DNA of 64,000 nucleotides from Acidocella sp. (GTDB lineage Bacteria; Pseudomonadota; Alphaproteobacteria; Acetobacterales; Acetobacteraceae): NCBI GenBank assembly GCA_026224875.1, contig JAMFRU010000056.1, positions 1 to 64,000 of the forward strand, read 5' to 3'. Shown piece by piece: positions 36,480 to 45,555 of this stretch (position 1 is its first letter; each line of letters starts with the position of its first letter). The notes under the pieces were generated by a model. It saw only the letters and a program-made list of their open reading frames with translations, ran no database searches and was not told where the DNA came from. The position numbers and the translations under genes were made by a program.

Positions 36480-37198
36480 TTCGGAAAATATCTTGCCGCC
36501 CCGCCATTTCGCCGAACACCTCAATGTCGTCAAGCTTGATGCCCAGGGACTTGGCCACGACACTCACCGATTGCATGAAGCCATGGGCGTGGTGGTGCAG
36601 CAAAGCCGGGTCGAACACGCCGGTGACGGGGCGGCCGAAGCCCATGCCACCGGTCACTTGAACGTCAGGACAGCTCAGCGGAATATTGGCGAATTCATCA
36701 ATGATCATGCGCTCCATACCGCGCGGCAACCATGGGCAGCGCCTCGGAGCTGAAACCCGGGCCGGCGCCGCTGGCGTGGATCGAGGCACTGCCCTTGCGG
36801 CACGCTTCCTCGGTGCGGCGGCGCACTTCGGGGTCCATGTAATCGGGCTCCAGGTAGTCGGTCCGCGAGGTCGCGGTGTTGATGCCGGCTTCCAGGAAAC
36901 GGCAGATATCGTCGAGATTGCAGCCATCTTGCACCGCCACCACGCAATCTGGTTTGGCGGCGATAATCGCCTCGATGTCGCGTGTGGCCTTTATGCCGGT
37001 CGGTGGCAGGCCGCAAAGCGCGCCGGCATCCTTGCCCTTTTTGGCGGCGGAGTGGACATATACGCCGACCAGCTCGAATTACGGGCTGCGGATCAGCTCG
37101 CGCAGACTGGTCTCGCCGATCCGGCCGGCCGGCCATTGTGCCACACGGTAGACGCGATCGGGATCAGGCAGGCGCAGGGGGGCAATTTTAGAGTTCAT
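36480..37198 (-). pseudogene. Decayed DapB-like NAD(P)-dependent dehydrogenase
   Basis: Read from ATG 37198, the frame gives YRVAQWPAGRIGETSLRELI, then an in-frame TAA at 37081-37079. It continues as FELVGVYVHSAAKKGKDAGALCG, AAKPDCVVAVQDGCNLDDICRFLEAGI and SGAGPGFSSEALPMVAAR. Near 36718 the frame shifts, and homology continues as MERMIIDEFANIPLSCPDVQVTGGMGFGRP up to DDIEVFGEMA. After that it loses similarity and the expected last third (family length about 350) is missing. This resembles the dihydrodipicolinate-reductase-like / 2,4-diaminopentanoate dehydrogenase family. One stop, one frameshift and a 3' truncation make it a clear pseudogene. Confidence 0.8.
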
Positions 37199-37337
37199 GG
37201 TGTCGTCCCCATCGTTTGTTGTTTATGGCGGATCATCCCATGGTGGGATGGCGCAGAGTCGTCCGTGCATCCCGTGATGCGGTGTCCGGCAGCCTGGCAG
37301 TAGGCAGACCGCAGTGCGGCACGGAGGAGGTCGTTTT

Positions 37338-38648
37338 TTAATTCGGAATCGTTATGTTGAATTCGTAACCGCTGCTCGTAACAGCCTTATAGGAATGGTC
37401 GCTGTCCGCCACTCCTTTCCAGGTCGAAGAGATGAGGTAGACAGGCCCGCTACCTGGGGGCCCGGCAGGCAGAATGCGAATTTGATGCGGGCCGGCGCTG
37501 AGTGCCGAGCGCACAGCCACTACTTGCGGCGGCCCGGTGCGTAAAGCTGTAATCGTGACAGGTGGACCAATATCCTTGCCATCAACTTGTATGCGCACAT
37601 CGGGGGCAATCCCAGTCGCATCTCGCGCAAAATAGAGCAATTCCGGTGTTATCATGTATTCCAATAGGTTGAACTGCGGCTGGTCAACACCGTAGAGCGG
37701 GTCTAGCCGCATTGAATAATTCGGTTTCCACCAGGCGCCACCGCCCCAAACCGCCACACCCCAGAAAACATCTGGAGCGGTTGCGATATTTTGGAGAAGC
37801 TGCTGAAAAGCGGCTAATCCAACAGGGCTGGACGGCACACCGGTCTCACCTAAAAACAGCCTGACTTTGGATTGCCGGGACCAGGCAATGGCGCCAGCGA
37901 GCCGCTCAACGCCGACGGTAGGAGATGCAATTTGTTGCCGGTATGTGCCGGTATTATCGGGGTCGAGATATAAATGAAGTTCCAGCACCCAGTTTTTGTC
38001 CGGGTCTACAATGGTCCCGGTAAAAGGCTGGTCCGGCGTTATATCACTCGCAGTGCTCCAATGGCTGTGCGGTACAATGATGACACCGGAAAACCCCGCT
38101 TCACGAATCACGGCAATCGCTTTGTTCCACACAGGTGCATAATCCGAATCCGCGCCTGTGTGGGGTTCGTTCATCAAGGCGATCGCGACATCGTCATGTG
38201 CGAATGTTGCTGCAATGCGTTGCATCAGGTCCAGATAGTCCTGCTGGGTTATGGGGTTTTTTAAAATATCCTGTGGCTGTCCAGCGATGGGATAAAAACC
38301 ATAGCCGTGCGGATCGAGCACGGTGATCGCACCGGCAGCGCTGTCTTTCGCAATAATAGTCTTGAGGTATCCAACCATATTTGGCGCCAACGGTTCGTTT
38401 GGCACCGGCTGAAGGCGGATGATTTGAAATGGCACACGGATAAGCTGGACGCCGCGGGACAGGTAATAGCTTGGATCAGGTACAGAGTAATTGGTCCCCG
38501 CAAGGGGGCCCTTGCCGAACTCAAGCCCGCTCTCGTTGACGCCCCATAGAATATTATCTGATGGAGTTAGCGCCTTGACCGGATGTATCGCGACAAAAGC
38601 AGCCAGGAGTACCGTGAACAAGCCGAGTATAGGAGAACGAAATTTCAT
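37338..38648 (-). CDS. GH5 cellulase-family glycoside hydrolase, secreted
   Basis: A 436-residue exported protein. The signal peptide is FRSPILGLFTVLLAAFVAIHPVKA. The GH5 barrel has NILWGVNESGLEFG, GVQLIRVPFQIIRLQP, the acid/base Glu in IALMNEPHTG, LELHLYLDPDNTGTY and the nucleophile Glu in RLFLGETGVPSS. The last ~110 residues form a beta-rich, CBM-like module. The ATG at 38648 lies one base after the flippase stop, so the two are coupled; the track extension upstream is inside the flippase. Cutting a beta-1,4-glucan backbone of the cluster's own polymer is a plausible role, by inference. Confidence 0.85.
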   Translation of the reverse strand: MKFRSPILGLFTVLLAAFVAIHPVKALTPSDNILWGVNESGLEFGKGPLAGTNYSVPDPSYYLSRGVQLIRVPFQIIRLQPVPNEPLAPNMVGYLKTIIAKDSAAGAITVLDPHGYGFYPIAGQPQDILKNPITQQDYLDLMQRIAATFAHDDVAIALMNEPHTGADSDYAPVWNKAIAVIREAGFSGVIIVPHSHWSTASDITPDQPFTGTIVDPDKNWVLELHLYLDPDNTGTYRQQIASPTVGVERLAGAIAWSRQSKVRLFLGETGVPSSPVGLAAFQQLLQNIATAPDVFWGVAVWGGGAWWKPNYSMRLDPLYGVDQPQFNLLEYMITPELLYFARDATGIAPDVRIQVDGKDIGPPVTITALRTGPPQVVAVRSALSAGPHQIRILPAGPPGSGPVYLISSTWKGVADSDHSYKAVTSSGYEFNITIPN

Positions 38649-38649
38649 C

Positions 38650-40128
38650 TTATCTGCCTCGTGCATGCAATAGGGTTTCGATGACCATTTTTGTGCTGTG
38701 TCTCCAGAAAATGCCAAGCGCCAGGGCGTATGAAGCGCCGCCAACCACACAAAGCAATAAGAGGCGAGGGGGATTGCCAAAGCCCGATAAATAATGCCCG
38801 CATATTTGCACGACAACGAACATGAATGTCGCCGAGCTAACCCCGGGAAGTAACGCGCCGATCCATTGTCTCGCAGAAATATCAAGGCACTTTGAAACCA
38901 TGATGGCCGACAATGGAAACACGATCAAATAGGGTAGTACGAACGGCAGAGCGAGCATATGTATTTTCAAAGCTATAAAGCAAACAACGAACAATGTGGT
39001 GAGGATTGAATAGGCCAAAGAAGCGATCAGACACCACGACGGTTTGTTTTTTAACAAAAACACATTCTCATTATAGTTGAGCAGTACAAGGGCCAAGCCG
39101 CCGATGGTTAACGTTTGCATGATCGGCCCGGCAGCGGCCCAATTGGGTCCAAAAATCGTAATGACGGCGTCATGCGCAACCGCGGACGCGCCAAAAAAAA
39201 CCGGGGCGCAAACCACACAGAGAAACTGCAGAGAGTTGAGCGCACCGCGCCGCAGGCGGTCGGGATCGTTCTGAATTTCTGCCAGAGACGGCAGGGCAAT
39301 GCCTTTTATCGGGCCGCCGGCAACGAGTTGAAGTGCCAGCCTGATCCGCTTCCCAACGTTGTAATAACCGGCACTGACCGGCCCGAAAAACAGGGCAACC
39401 AGAAACGTGTCGCAATTTTGATTGATGGCATAAACAACACTGTTCGGCATGATGCGGTACAGAAACACGAAAATTTCAGATGCTGTTTCTGTGGAAAAAT
39501 TGAAGGTTGGACGCCAAGGGCAAACGATCCAGATTAAAGCCACGGACAGAATCGCAGTGGCAACCTGCTGCCCAACGAGGGCACCGACACCGTAGCCTTT
39601 GACAGCCAGAAAAAGCCCCAATGCACCGCCGGCGATGGCGCCCGTCAGGCCGCGAATGGCCATCGATTTAAAACGGAAATGCCGCATCATCCATGTTTCA
39701 TGCGTGCGCGATAGGCCCATGAACAGAATGATCACACTCATTGCCCTGAGGACCGGCTGCAGGCCAGGCGCATGGAACAGTTTTTCCGCGAACGGGGCAA
39801 AGGCCTGAAGAATTACGAAACACGCGACCGACAGCCCGATGGTGATCCAGAATGCGGTTGTGTAATCGAGATCAACCGCCCGCTGTTTCCGGACGGCAAC
39901 AGTGGCGACGTTATAAAGGACCAGCATCTGCAGGGTTTGCAATGCCAGAAAGCAGATGCTGATAAGGCCAAAGTCGCGAGGAACGATAAAATGGGCCATG
40001 GCCGCGAAGACGGCGAATGAGGTGCCCTGCACGCCGGCCATTTCGACCGTAATCCAAATCGCGCTATGTGCAACGCGTTTCTTGAGCGAGGTCTCCGTCG
40101 TGATTGGGCTCTCTAACGGAATGCTCAT
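38650..40128 (-). CDS. Polysaccharide repeat-unit flippase (Wzx/WzxC type)
   Basis: A 492-residue membrane protein with about 12-14 hydrophobic helices. It opens with TETSLKKRVAHSAIWITVEMAGVQGTSFAVFAAMAHFIVPRDFG, typical of MOP-superfamily Wzx/GumJ flippases, and has NVGKRIRLALQLVAGGPIKGIALPSLAEIQ. It would move lipid-linked repeat units to the periplasm. It is expressed on the minus strand together with the GH5 gene and diverges from the acyltransferase gene. Confidence 0.88.
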   Translation of the reverse strand: MSIPLESPITTETSLKKRVAHSAIWITVEMAGVQGTSFAVFAAMAHFIVPRDFGLISICFLALQTLQMLVLYNVATVAVRKQRAVDLDYTTAFWITIGLSVACFVILQAFAPFAEKLFHAPGLQPVLRAMSVIILFMGLSRTHETWMMRHFRFKSMAIRGLTGAIAGGALGLFLAVKGYGVGALVGQQVATAILSVALIWIVCPWRPTFNFSTETASEIFVFLYRIMPNSVVYAINQNCDTFLVALFFGPVSAGYYNVGKRIRLALQLVAGGPIKGIALPSLAEIQNDPDRLRRGALNSLQFLCVVCAPVFFGASAVAHDAVITIFGPNWAAAGPIMQTLTIGGLALVLLNYNENVFLLKNKPSWCLIASLAYSILTTLFVVCFIALKIHMLALPFVLPYLIVFPLSAIMVSKCLDISARQWIGALLPGVSSATFMFVVVQICGHYLSGFGNPPRLLLLCVVGGASYALALGIFWRHSTKMVIETLLHARGR

Positions 40129-40507
40129 TTAACCGCCTGCGTAATCTTCGCGAAACGATGCATCGGCCTTCCCCACAAAATCCAGCAATGCCGGCTCCTT
40201 CAAAAAAACATACGCCCAACCAACAGCATGTAACGCGTCGCAGGGTATCATAACCAGCGGCAAAAGCACGTATAAATTCCGGGCTGCTCGTAGGTGGACA
40301 TAATATTATAATCGGGGGGATGAATTCGCTAAACCTGCTCTGCTATATTGAATCACATGAAAATTGAGAAAAACTCTTTCGTACCCTCCATTTTTTGTGG
40401 GTTTCCGGCCTCGTGTGTGGCATGCTCGCAGGCGTTCTCTATGTGCGGGAGCGCCGTTTGTGGCATCACTACCAGGCCATTTTGTGGGCTAATATTGGAG
40501 GCAGTTA
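40129..40507. other. Divergent intergenic region, 379 bp, with a possible small ORF
   Basis: The stretch is AT-rich (for example CATAATATTATAATCGG near 40300), which fits promoters for the flippase and acyltransferase. Its right half is read by a short membrane-protein-like frame described separately. GGAGG lies six bases before the TTG of the acyltransferase. No terminator is seen. Confidence 0.45.
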
Positions 40508-40511
40508 TTGA
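40368..40511 (+). CDS. Possible small membrane protein or remnant before the acyltransferase
   Basis: The frame ending TGA at 40509-40511 reads FRTLHFLWVSGLVCGMLAG, VLYVRERRLWHHYQAILW and ANIGGSY: one TM helix followed by a basic stretch. Its stop overlaps the acyltransferase start as TTGA, the usual sign of a coupled gene. There is no good start in frame. An ATG at 40357 with MKIEK lies one base out of frame at a run of five A's, so a one-base loss there is possible. It may be a real 51-residue protein, a pseudogene or chance; I cannot tell. Confidence 0.35.
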   Translation, partial: EKLFRTLHFLWVSGLVCGMLAGVLYVRERRLWHHYQAILWANIGGSY

Positions 40512-41680
40512 ATAAGGGTCGTACTTCCATACCTAGCCTGACAGGCGTGCGCGGGGTAGCCGCGCTTTGGGTGTTTCTTACACATTTGAATGGTTTCGCG
40601 GCGCATATTTTAAATGCACCAGCCCTGCTGAAATCGAGCTTTCTGGTCAATGGATTTCGCGGTGTTGACCTCTTTTTTATCCTTTCAGGCTTCATTTTGA
40701 TGCATGTTCATGCGGGGGATTTCAAAATAATATCGCAAAACGCACTAAAATGCTTTTTCATCACACGGTTTTTCAGGGTCTACCCGCTCAACACGGTTAT
40801 CCTCTTCGCATTGGTGCCTTTCGTTTTGCTCGCGCCGTCCTATGTCGCGGCCGAGCGCACATTTTTTGATCCACATTTTGCTTACCGAATGCACAATCTG
40901 TCCGCCGCGGGATTCGTGCAAACGCTGCTGCTCGCGCAGAGTTGGACAGTTCTGAAATTAGGCGAGTGGAATATTGTATCTTGGACGTTGAGCGCGGAAG
41001 TTCTCGGCTATATCCTGTTCCCCGCTCTGGCCTGGGTCATTGCACGCGAAATATCCTATTGGCGTTGCATTGCCTATGCAGTCTGCAGCCTGCTCATCCT
41101 TACCATTCTGTTGTTCCTCTCACATCATGCCAACAATAATCCGACGGGAACGTTCGGATCGGTGCGCATGTTCTTTTGCTTTGTCGCAGGGATTTGCCTT
41201 TACCGCTGTTATCAACTGGCGCCGGAATATATGGCATCTTGGGCGTCAGCTATAACCTGTCTGGCGTTGGTTTTTATCGCCGTCACCCTGTTTTTTCCGC
41301 CGGCCCCGGTGTTGGATGCCTTTGGTTTCGCGGCACTGATTTTTGGGCTGGCATACCAGCAGGGGCCAGTGTACAGGATATTGGAATCGCGCCTGTCTCT
41401 CTATCTTGGAAAAATATCCTTTTCGTTTTACATGAGCCATTTTCTGATCATCAATATTACCTCCTGGGCGGCTGAGCGTTGGCTGACCACACAAGGGCTC
41501 GGGGTCAAGGCCGCATCCCTTTTGGCATTATCGGCGCTATGTCTGGCCGCCGCGTCGTTGCTTTACGCTGTGGTTGAACGGCCTTCGCAACGTTTTGGCC
41601 GCTATTTGAATAAATCGCGAGAGTCTGGCGCCGGTATTGCCTCTGCTGCGAAAGAAGCCATGGTGAGCTCCGGTGCTTGA
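40508..41680 (+). CDS. Acyltransferase 3 family membrane protein (OafA/GumF-like)
   Basis: A 390-residue integral membrane protein with about 10 TM helices. The family signature is IPSLTGVRGVAALWVFLTHLNG and GFRGVDLFFILSGFILMHV, with the catalytic-type His in FLTHL. FSFYMSHFLIIN and an end similar to VERPSQRFGRYL follow. It would O-acetylate (or otherwise acylate) sugars of the exopolysaccharide; the acyl group is inferred from the family. It starts at TTG 40508 with GGAGG upstream. Confidence 0.88.
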   Translation: MNKGRTSIPSLTGVRGVAALWVFLTHLNGFAAHILNAPALLKSSFLVNGFRGVDLFFILSGFILMHVHAGDFKIISQNALKCFFITRFFRVYPLNTVILFALVPFVLLAPSYVAAERTFFDPHFAYRMHNLSAAGFVQTLLLAQSWTVLKLGEWNIVSWTLSAEVLGYILFPALAWVIAREISYWRCIAYAVCSLLILTILLFLSHHANNNPTGTFGSVRMFFCFVAGICLYRCYQLAPEYMASWASAITCLALVFIAVTLFFPPAPVLDAFGFAALIFGLAYQQGPVYRILESRLSLYLGKISFSFYMSHFLIINITSWAAERWLTTQGLGVKAASLLALSALCLAAASLLYAVVERPSQRFGRYLNKSRESGAGIASAAKEAMVSSGA

Positions 41681-41734
41681 TCCTATACTAGCATCATGCG
41701 GTGCATATGTTGGCACATCATCATGGGGCAGCAT

Positions 41735-43072
41735 ATGAATTCTATGGACCTGACAACCGAATCTTTTGGAACCCACTTACAAGCGCGAACCCACGCCAAA
41801 CTGGGTGTTGGCGGTGCGGGGCTTGTCTTGGCCTCGGTCCTGTTCAACGCGGCTCTATGCTTTGTCAGTACGGTCAGTGGTGTACATTTTTCCAATGGAA
41901 CCGTTGTTGTTTGCGAATGCCTGATTTTGATAACGGGCCTTTATTTAATCCGGAGCCGGATTTCGGAGTTTGCCGTCCGCATAACCATCGTCGTCGTTAC
42001 GATGATGCTTGCGATGAAATTTCTGAATGCCGGGCTCAACCTGAAGCTTCTGCATGACGTCAGTATTGCCTATATATTTTTTCAACTCGGCACCCTTACG
42101 TCGGTCCAGCGAGGCAACCGCCTCGTATGGATCACCATGGCCATTGTGCTCGCACTGGGCAGCTTTGAAGCATCGATGCCTGTGGAGTTTGGGAAACTGT
42201 TCAATATCTGGTCATATTATGTCGATAAAGGGGTGCTGACGTCGGTAGTCAACTACGGCAATTCGACGTCTTTTATCAGCGGCGTACGCGGCGGCCAGGA
42301 AGCGCGGAGTTTTTTACCTTCCTTGTTGGGCCCGCAGAGATTCTCTTCCGTTTTCCTTGAGCCTGTCTCGATGGGAAATTTTGCCGTAATCGTGTTCGCC
42401 TGGTGTCTCAGCGTCCGCCAAACTGTGTGGTGGAAAAATGCGATCCTGATCCTGGGAGCAGCGATCTGCGCCATATTGTCGGATTCACGCTTCGCCTTCG
42501 TCTGCTGGTTCTTGATGCTTGCGTTAAGATGCACGCCGCTTCACCGGTCGCGTTTTGTACTCTTCTGTATCCCCGTGGGGGCAATGCTGTTGCTCCTGAT
42601 GGTTGGCTCCCTACATGAACTACCCAGTATCCGGCCTTACATCATGAGCGATGATTTTCCCGGCCGGCTGTTATTCTCGGGCAGATTGTTGAATTATTGG
42701 GGCTGGCCGCAATGGTTCGGCTTGGCGCGATCGCCGATTTACGTGGATGATACAGGCTACGCCTACGTGATCAATAATATGGGATTACCTCTGACGTTAG
42801 GCCTTCTTGGGCTGATGGTTATGAAGGTTCCGGCATCGCGGGAAGCGGCATCGATGAAAGCGATGATCATCGTTTATACGGCAACCTCTCTCTGCATCGG
42901 TGCCAATATGTTCACGATCAAGACAGCCGCGCTGGCGTGGTTTTTGTACGGAGCGGCGGGTGTCGTGTCCACGCCCCAACGCTATGCCGCCACGCCCGCA
43001 AACGCGCCGATGGCGTTCGGTTCCCTCCGCCGGGCAGCTACCGGCGGGAAGGACGCCGGCGAGATGTTGTAA
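41735..43072 (+). CDS. Polytopic membrane protein, probable exopolysaccharide polymerase
   Basis: A 445-residue protein with about 10-11 TM helices and a large loop containing SFISGVRGGQEARSFLPSLLGPQRFSSVFLEPVSMGNFA and SRFAFVCWFLMLALRC. The hydrophobic pattern and an arginine-containing periplasmic loop suit a Wzy/GumE-type polymerase, and the cluster otherwise lacks one. Sequence alone does not prove this. I start at the ATG at 41735 (MNSMDLTTESF) with GGGG six bases upstream; the track start is 41696. Confidence 0.6.
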   Translation: MNSMDLTTESFGTHLQARTHAKLGVGGAGLVLASVLFNAALCFVSTVSGVHFSNGTVVVCECLILITGLYLIRSRISEFAVRITIVVVTMMLAMKFLNAGLNLKLLHDVSIAYIFFQLGTLTSVQRGNRLVWITMAIVLALGSFEASMPVEFGKLFNIWSYYVDKGVLTSVVNYGNSTSFISGVRGGQEARSFLPSLLGPQRFSSVFLEPVSMGNFAVIVFAWCLSVRQTVWWKNAILILGAAICAILSDSRFAFVCWFLMLALRCTPLHRSRFVLFCIPVGAMLLLLMVGSLHELPSIRPYIMSDDFPGRLLFSGRLLNYWGWPQWFGLARSPIYVDDTGYAYVINNMGLPLTLGLLGLMVMKVPASREAASMKAMIIVYTATSLCIGANMFTIKTAALAWFLYGAAGVVSTPQRYAATPANAPMAFGSLRRAATGGKDAGEML

Positions 43073-43097
43073 GGATTGGCGCTACTATCGTGGCAGC

Positions 43098-43319
43098 TCA
43101 GATCAGGTGGAATAGTCCGATCACAGCGACCCAGAATACTGCCGCTATCGCCAGAAATATGACGAAGCCGCGAAAGAAATAGCTCCGTTCGTTTTCGCTG
43201 GCGGCTTCGCTTTGCCGGGTTTTAGCGGCGATGCCGGGGGCCCAGGCAGCGGTAGGCTTGCTCTGTGCCTTCAACTCTGACCGAGGCGATGCTGCCTCGC
43301 TATGCAGTGTTTTTACCAT
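43098..43319 (-). CDS. Small single-TM hypothetical protein
   Basis: A 73-residue protein with a hydrophilic basic N-terminal half and one C-terminal TM helix, FFRGFVIFLAIAAVFWVAVIGLFHLI. GAGGGA lies eight bases before the ATG, supporting expression. It matches no family I know. It sits between the convergent polymerase-like gene and the export gene block, and being C-tail anchored it could be a small partner of an envelope complex. Confidence 0.6.
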   Translation of the reverse strand: MVKTLHSEAASPRSELKAQSKPTAAWAPGIAAKTRQSEAASENERSYFFRGFVIFLAIAAVFWVAVIGLFHLI

Positions 43320-43527
43320 ACTGGCGGTCCCTCACGTAAGGTCGCTAGGATGCGAACTCAAGGATGGACATGTATCAAAAAACACGTGCCGTCACTAAAA
43401 GTTATCGTGAGCTTAGTTTGCGAACGAATAGATACCTAGAATGCTCTGCGGGCTTATTAAAATTTTCAACTCTATCAATGCATTACGCAAGCAGTTGTCT
43501 CGGGTTGAACTGCATTGCCCGGTTTAT

Positions 43528-44097
43528 TCAGAAATAGCGCTCGTATATCGTGACTACGTCGCCCGGCTCCAGGACCGAGCCAGGCTCGATGCGGCCTTCG
43601 GTCGCCTGGCCCGCTCCGGTCCCCTTGCTTCTCTGGTCGTTGGCATAATCCGTCACGGCCCGGTAGGTAAAACCGCCGGCCAGCGCGACGGCGTCAAGCG
43701 TTGTCATGCCCGGCTCGTAAGGATATTGCCCAGGATGATTCACCTCGCCAAGAACCGAAATCGGGCGATAGGCGGCAATCTCCACCGATACGCTGGGCTG
43801 GCTGAGCAGCTTGCTATTGGTGAGCGATGCGGTGATGGCGCCGGCGAGCTGGTTGGTTGTCAGCCCCGAAGCCGGCAGACTTCCAACCAGGGGAATGGAA
43901 ACGCTGCCGTCTGCCGCCACCGTGAATGTATTGGTGAGCTGCGGCTCGTCATACGTAATAACCCTGATCTGGTCACCCGCGCCGAGATGATAGTTCTGGT
44001 CCGCGGCGGGAGGCAGCATGGCAAGATTACCGCCGGGCGTACAGCCTGCAAGTACGAACAGTACGGACGCCGGGATGGCGAGATTGAAACGAGTCAT
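43528..44097 (-). CDS. Polysaccharide export lipoprotein (Wza/GumB type)
   Basis: A 189-residue outer-membrane polysaccharide export protein. The lipobox is SVLFVLAGCTPGG. A Poly_export domain follows (YHLGAGDQIRVITYDEPQLTNTFTVAADGSVSIPLVG) and one SLBB domain (RPISVLGEVNHPGQYPYEPGMTTLDAVALAGGFTYRA). It is short like GumB rather than full-length Wza, so other proteins, perhaps the adjacent barrel protein, may complete the outer-membrane pore. I start at 44097 with AAGGAG upstream. Confidence 0.9.
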   Translation of the reverse strand: MTRFNLAIPASVLFVLAGCTPGGNLAMLPPAADQNYHLGAGDQIRVITYDEPQLTNTFTVAADGSVSIPLVGSLPASGLTTNQLAGAITASLTNSKLLSQPSVSVEIAAYRPISVLGEVNHPGQYPYEPGMTTLDAVALAGGFTYRAVTDYANDQRSKGTGAGQATEGRIEPGSVLEPGDVVTIYERYF

Positions 44098-44154
44098 TCG
44101 GACTCCTTGGAACATATCTGGTAAATAACCATAGTGACTGCCTCCGTACCAATG

Positions 44155-45456
44155 CTACTCATAAAGTTTAAATCCTAGCATAATTACGTTGCTGGTGAAA
44201 TTTGTCGGACTACCGTTGTTGGAAAGTGTCTCGGTCGCGTCGCCGCTATCACGGTTGTTAAGAAATGAGTAGCTGAGCGTGGCGATGACGTTGCGGTTGA
44301 CGTTCCAGAACACGGCTGCGCCAAAACCATATTGGTTCTGAGTCTCACCTCCGAAGGCCGCTATGAACGATTCCGGCTGGCTCCGGCCAACATGCGCGCT
44401 GGCACGCAAAAACACGTTTTCACGCAGTTCGTGATCCAGCTCAAGGCTTCCGTAAGTTACGATCTGGTCCCGCGCGAAGGCGGATGTCGGGTCGCTGAAT
44501 TCCCGATAAGCATTGCCCGTGACGGTATCCAGCTCCGTCGGCATCCACACCGCATTCAGCTCGAACACTGGGGAGCTGATGGAAGTGCCGGATAAATGAT
44601 TGAAGTGGCGAACTTCATAACCGGCAAGGGCGCGGTACTGAATGATGCTGTTGCCTCTATAGTCGAGCCCCGCGAATCCGCTTGTATCGAAATAATCATC
44701 CGTCGGTGCGGTTGGAAATTGCGCTTCCGCGATCCGGACAATGACAATAGCGGCGTCGCCCGGGGCGATTGCATAGCTCCCGGTGGTTGCCTCGCTCTCA
44801 ATCTGGTGGCTCAACGCATTATCGCTGATGGTTAGCGCCCCAGTGGACGAGCCGAAATTGTAAGACTCATACTCGAAAGAGGGCGTGATGCTGATCCGGC
44901 TGAAAAGTTTTTGGTATGACAGCCTCACATCATCAACTCCATAAGGGACAGGTGATGCAACACCGACGACGCCCAGATCTTGTGCGTTAAGATGGTCGGC
45001 TTGATGCGAATAGGCAAGGCTTGCCGTGTCGTTACCCAGGTTAAGCGCGCCGCCGACGCCCGCAACGAAGTTTGTATAATTGGCCTTGGGAAGGTTTAAA
45101 TAATGATGGTCGTCAACACTGAAAAAAGCGCCGAGCGCATCGCGGCCCCAATCTGAGTTGACGCGCATAGAGGCCTGGCTGTTGATATCGCTACTGCCCG
45201 TATTTTCTGACCCGATGGGGGCTGAATCATAGCCCCCCGATTCGGATAACTGGGGCTTGAATATAAAATCGCCTATTTCCACACCATTTGCCTGCTCCTC
45301 CTGCATCATGCGCGTGAGCACCGAGGCCCCGAGATTGGCTTGATACCCCGGAATATCGGTCGGGAAATTCTGCTGAATGAGTTGCGCCCGGGCGACGCTG
45401 CCCGCCCCGAACAGTGCCGCCACCGACAGCAGGAGGAAACTAGAATGCAATCTCAC
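44155..45456 (-). CDS. Outer-membrane beta-barrel protein of the EPS cluster
   Basis: A 433-residue protein with a signal peptide (SSFLLLSVAALFGAGSVARAQ). Many amphipathic strands follow, such as GRDALGAFFSVDDHHYLNLP, DDVRLSYQKLFSRISITPSFEYESY and NRNVIATLSYSFLNNRD. The protein ends in an aromatic-bearing strand, VIMLGFKLYE. This matches the BBP2-like outer-membrane beta-barrel proteins often found in EPS clusters. It probably works with the Wza-type lipoprotein 58 bp downstream; the exact role is inferred. Confidence 0.82.
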   Translation of the reverse strand: MRLHSSFLLLSVAALFGAGSVARAQLIQQNFPTDIPGYQANLGASVLTRMMQEEQANGVEIGDFIFKPQLSESGGYDSAPIGSENTGSSDINSQASMRVNSDWGRDALGAFFSVDDHHYLNLPKANYTNFVAGVGGALNLGNDTASLAYSHQADHLNAQDLGVVGVASPVPYGVDDVRLSYQKLFSRISITPSFEYESYNFGSSTGALTISDNALSHQIESEATTGSYAIAPGDAAIVIVRIAEAQFPTAPTDDYFDTSGFAGLDYRGNSIIQYRALAGYEVRHFNHLSGTSISSPVFELNAVWMPTELDTVTGNAYREFSDPTSAFARDQIVTYGSLELDHELRENVFLRASAHVGRSQPESFIAAFGGETQNQYGFGAAVFWNVNRNVIATLSYSFLNNRDSGDATETLSNNGSPTNFTSNVIMLGFKLYE

Positions 45457-45555
45457 GCGTACCGCTCGTGAGTCGGAGAGGTTTGCGGCGTGATACGGCT
45501 CTGTCCAATCATCCGGCCCATCTGGTACAAAGGTTTTCGCGAGGGCGTCTGAATC

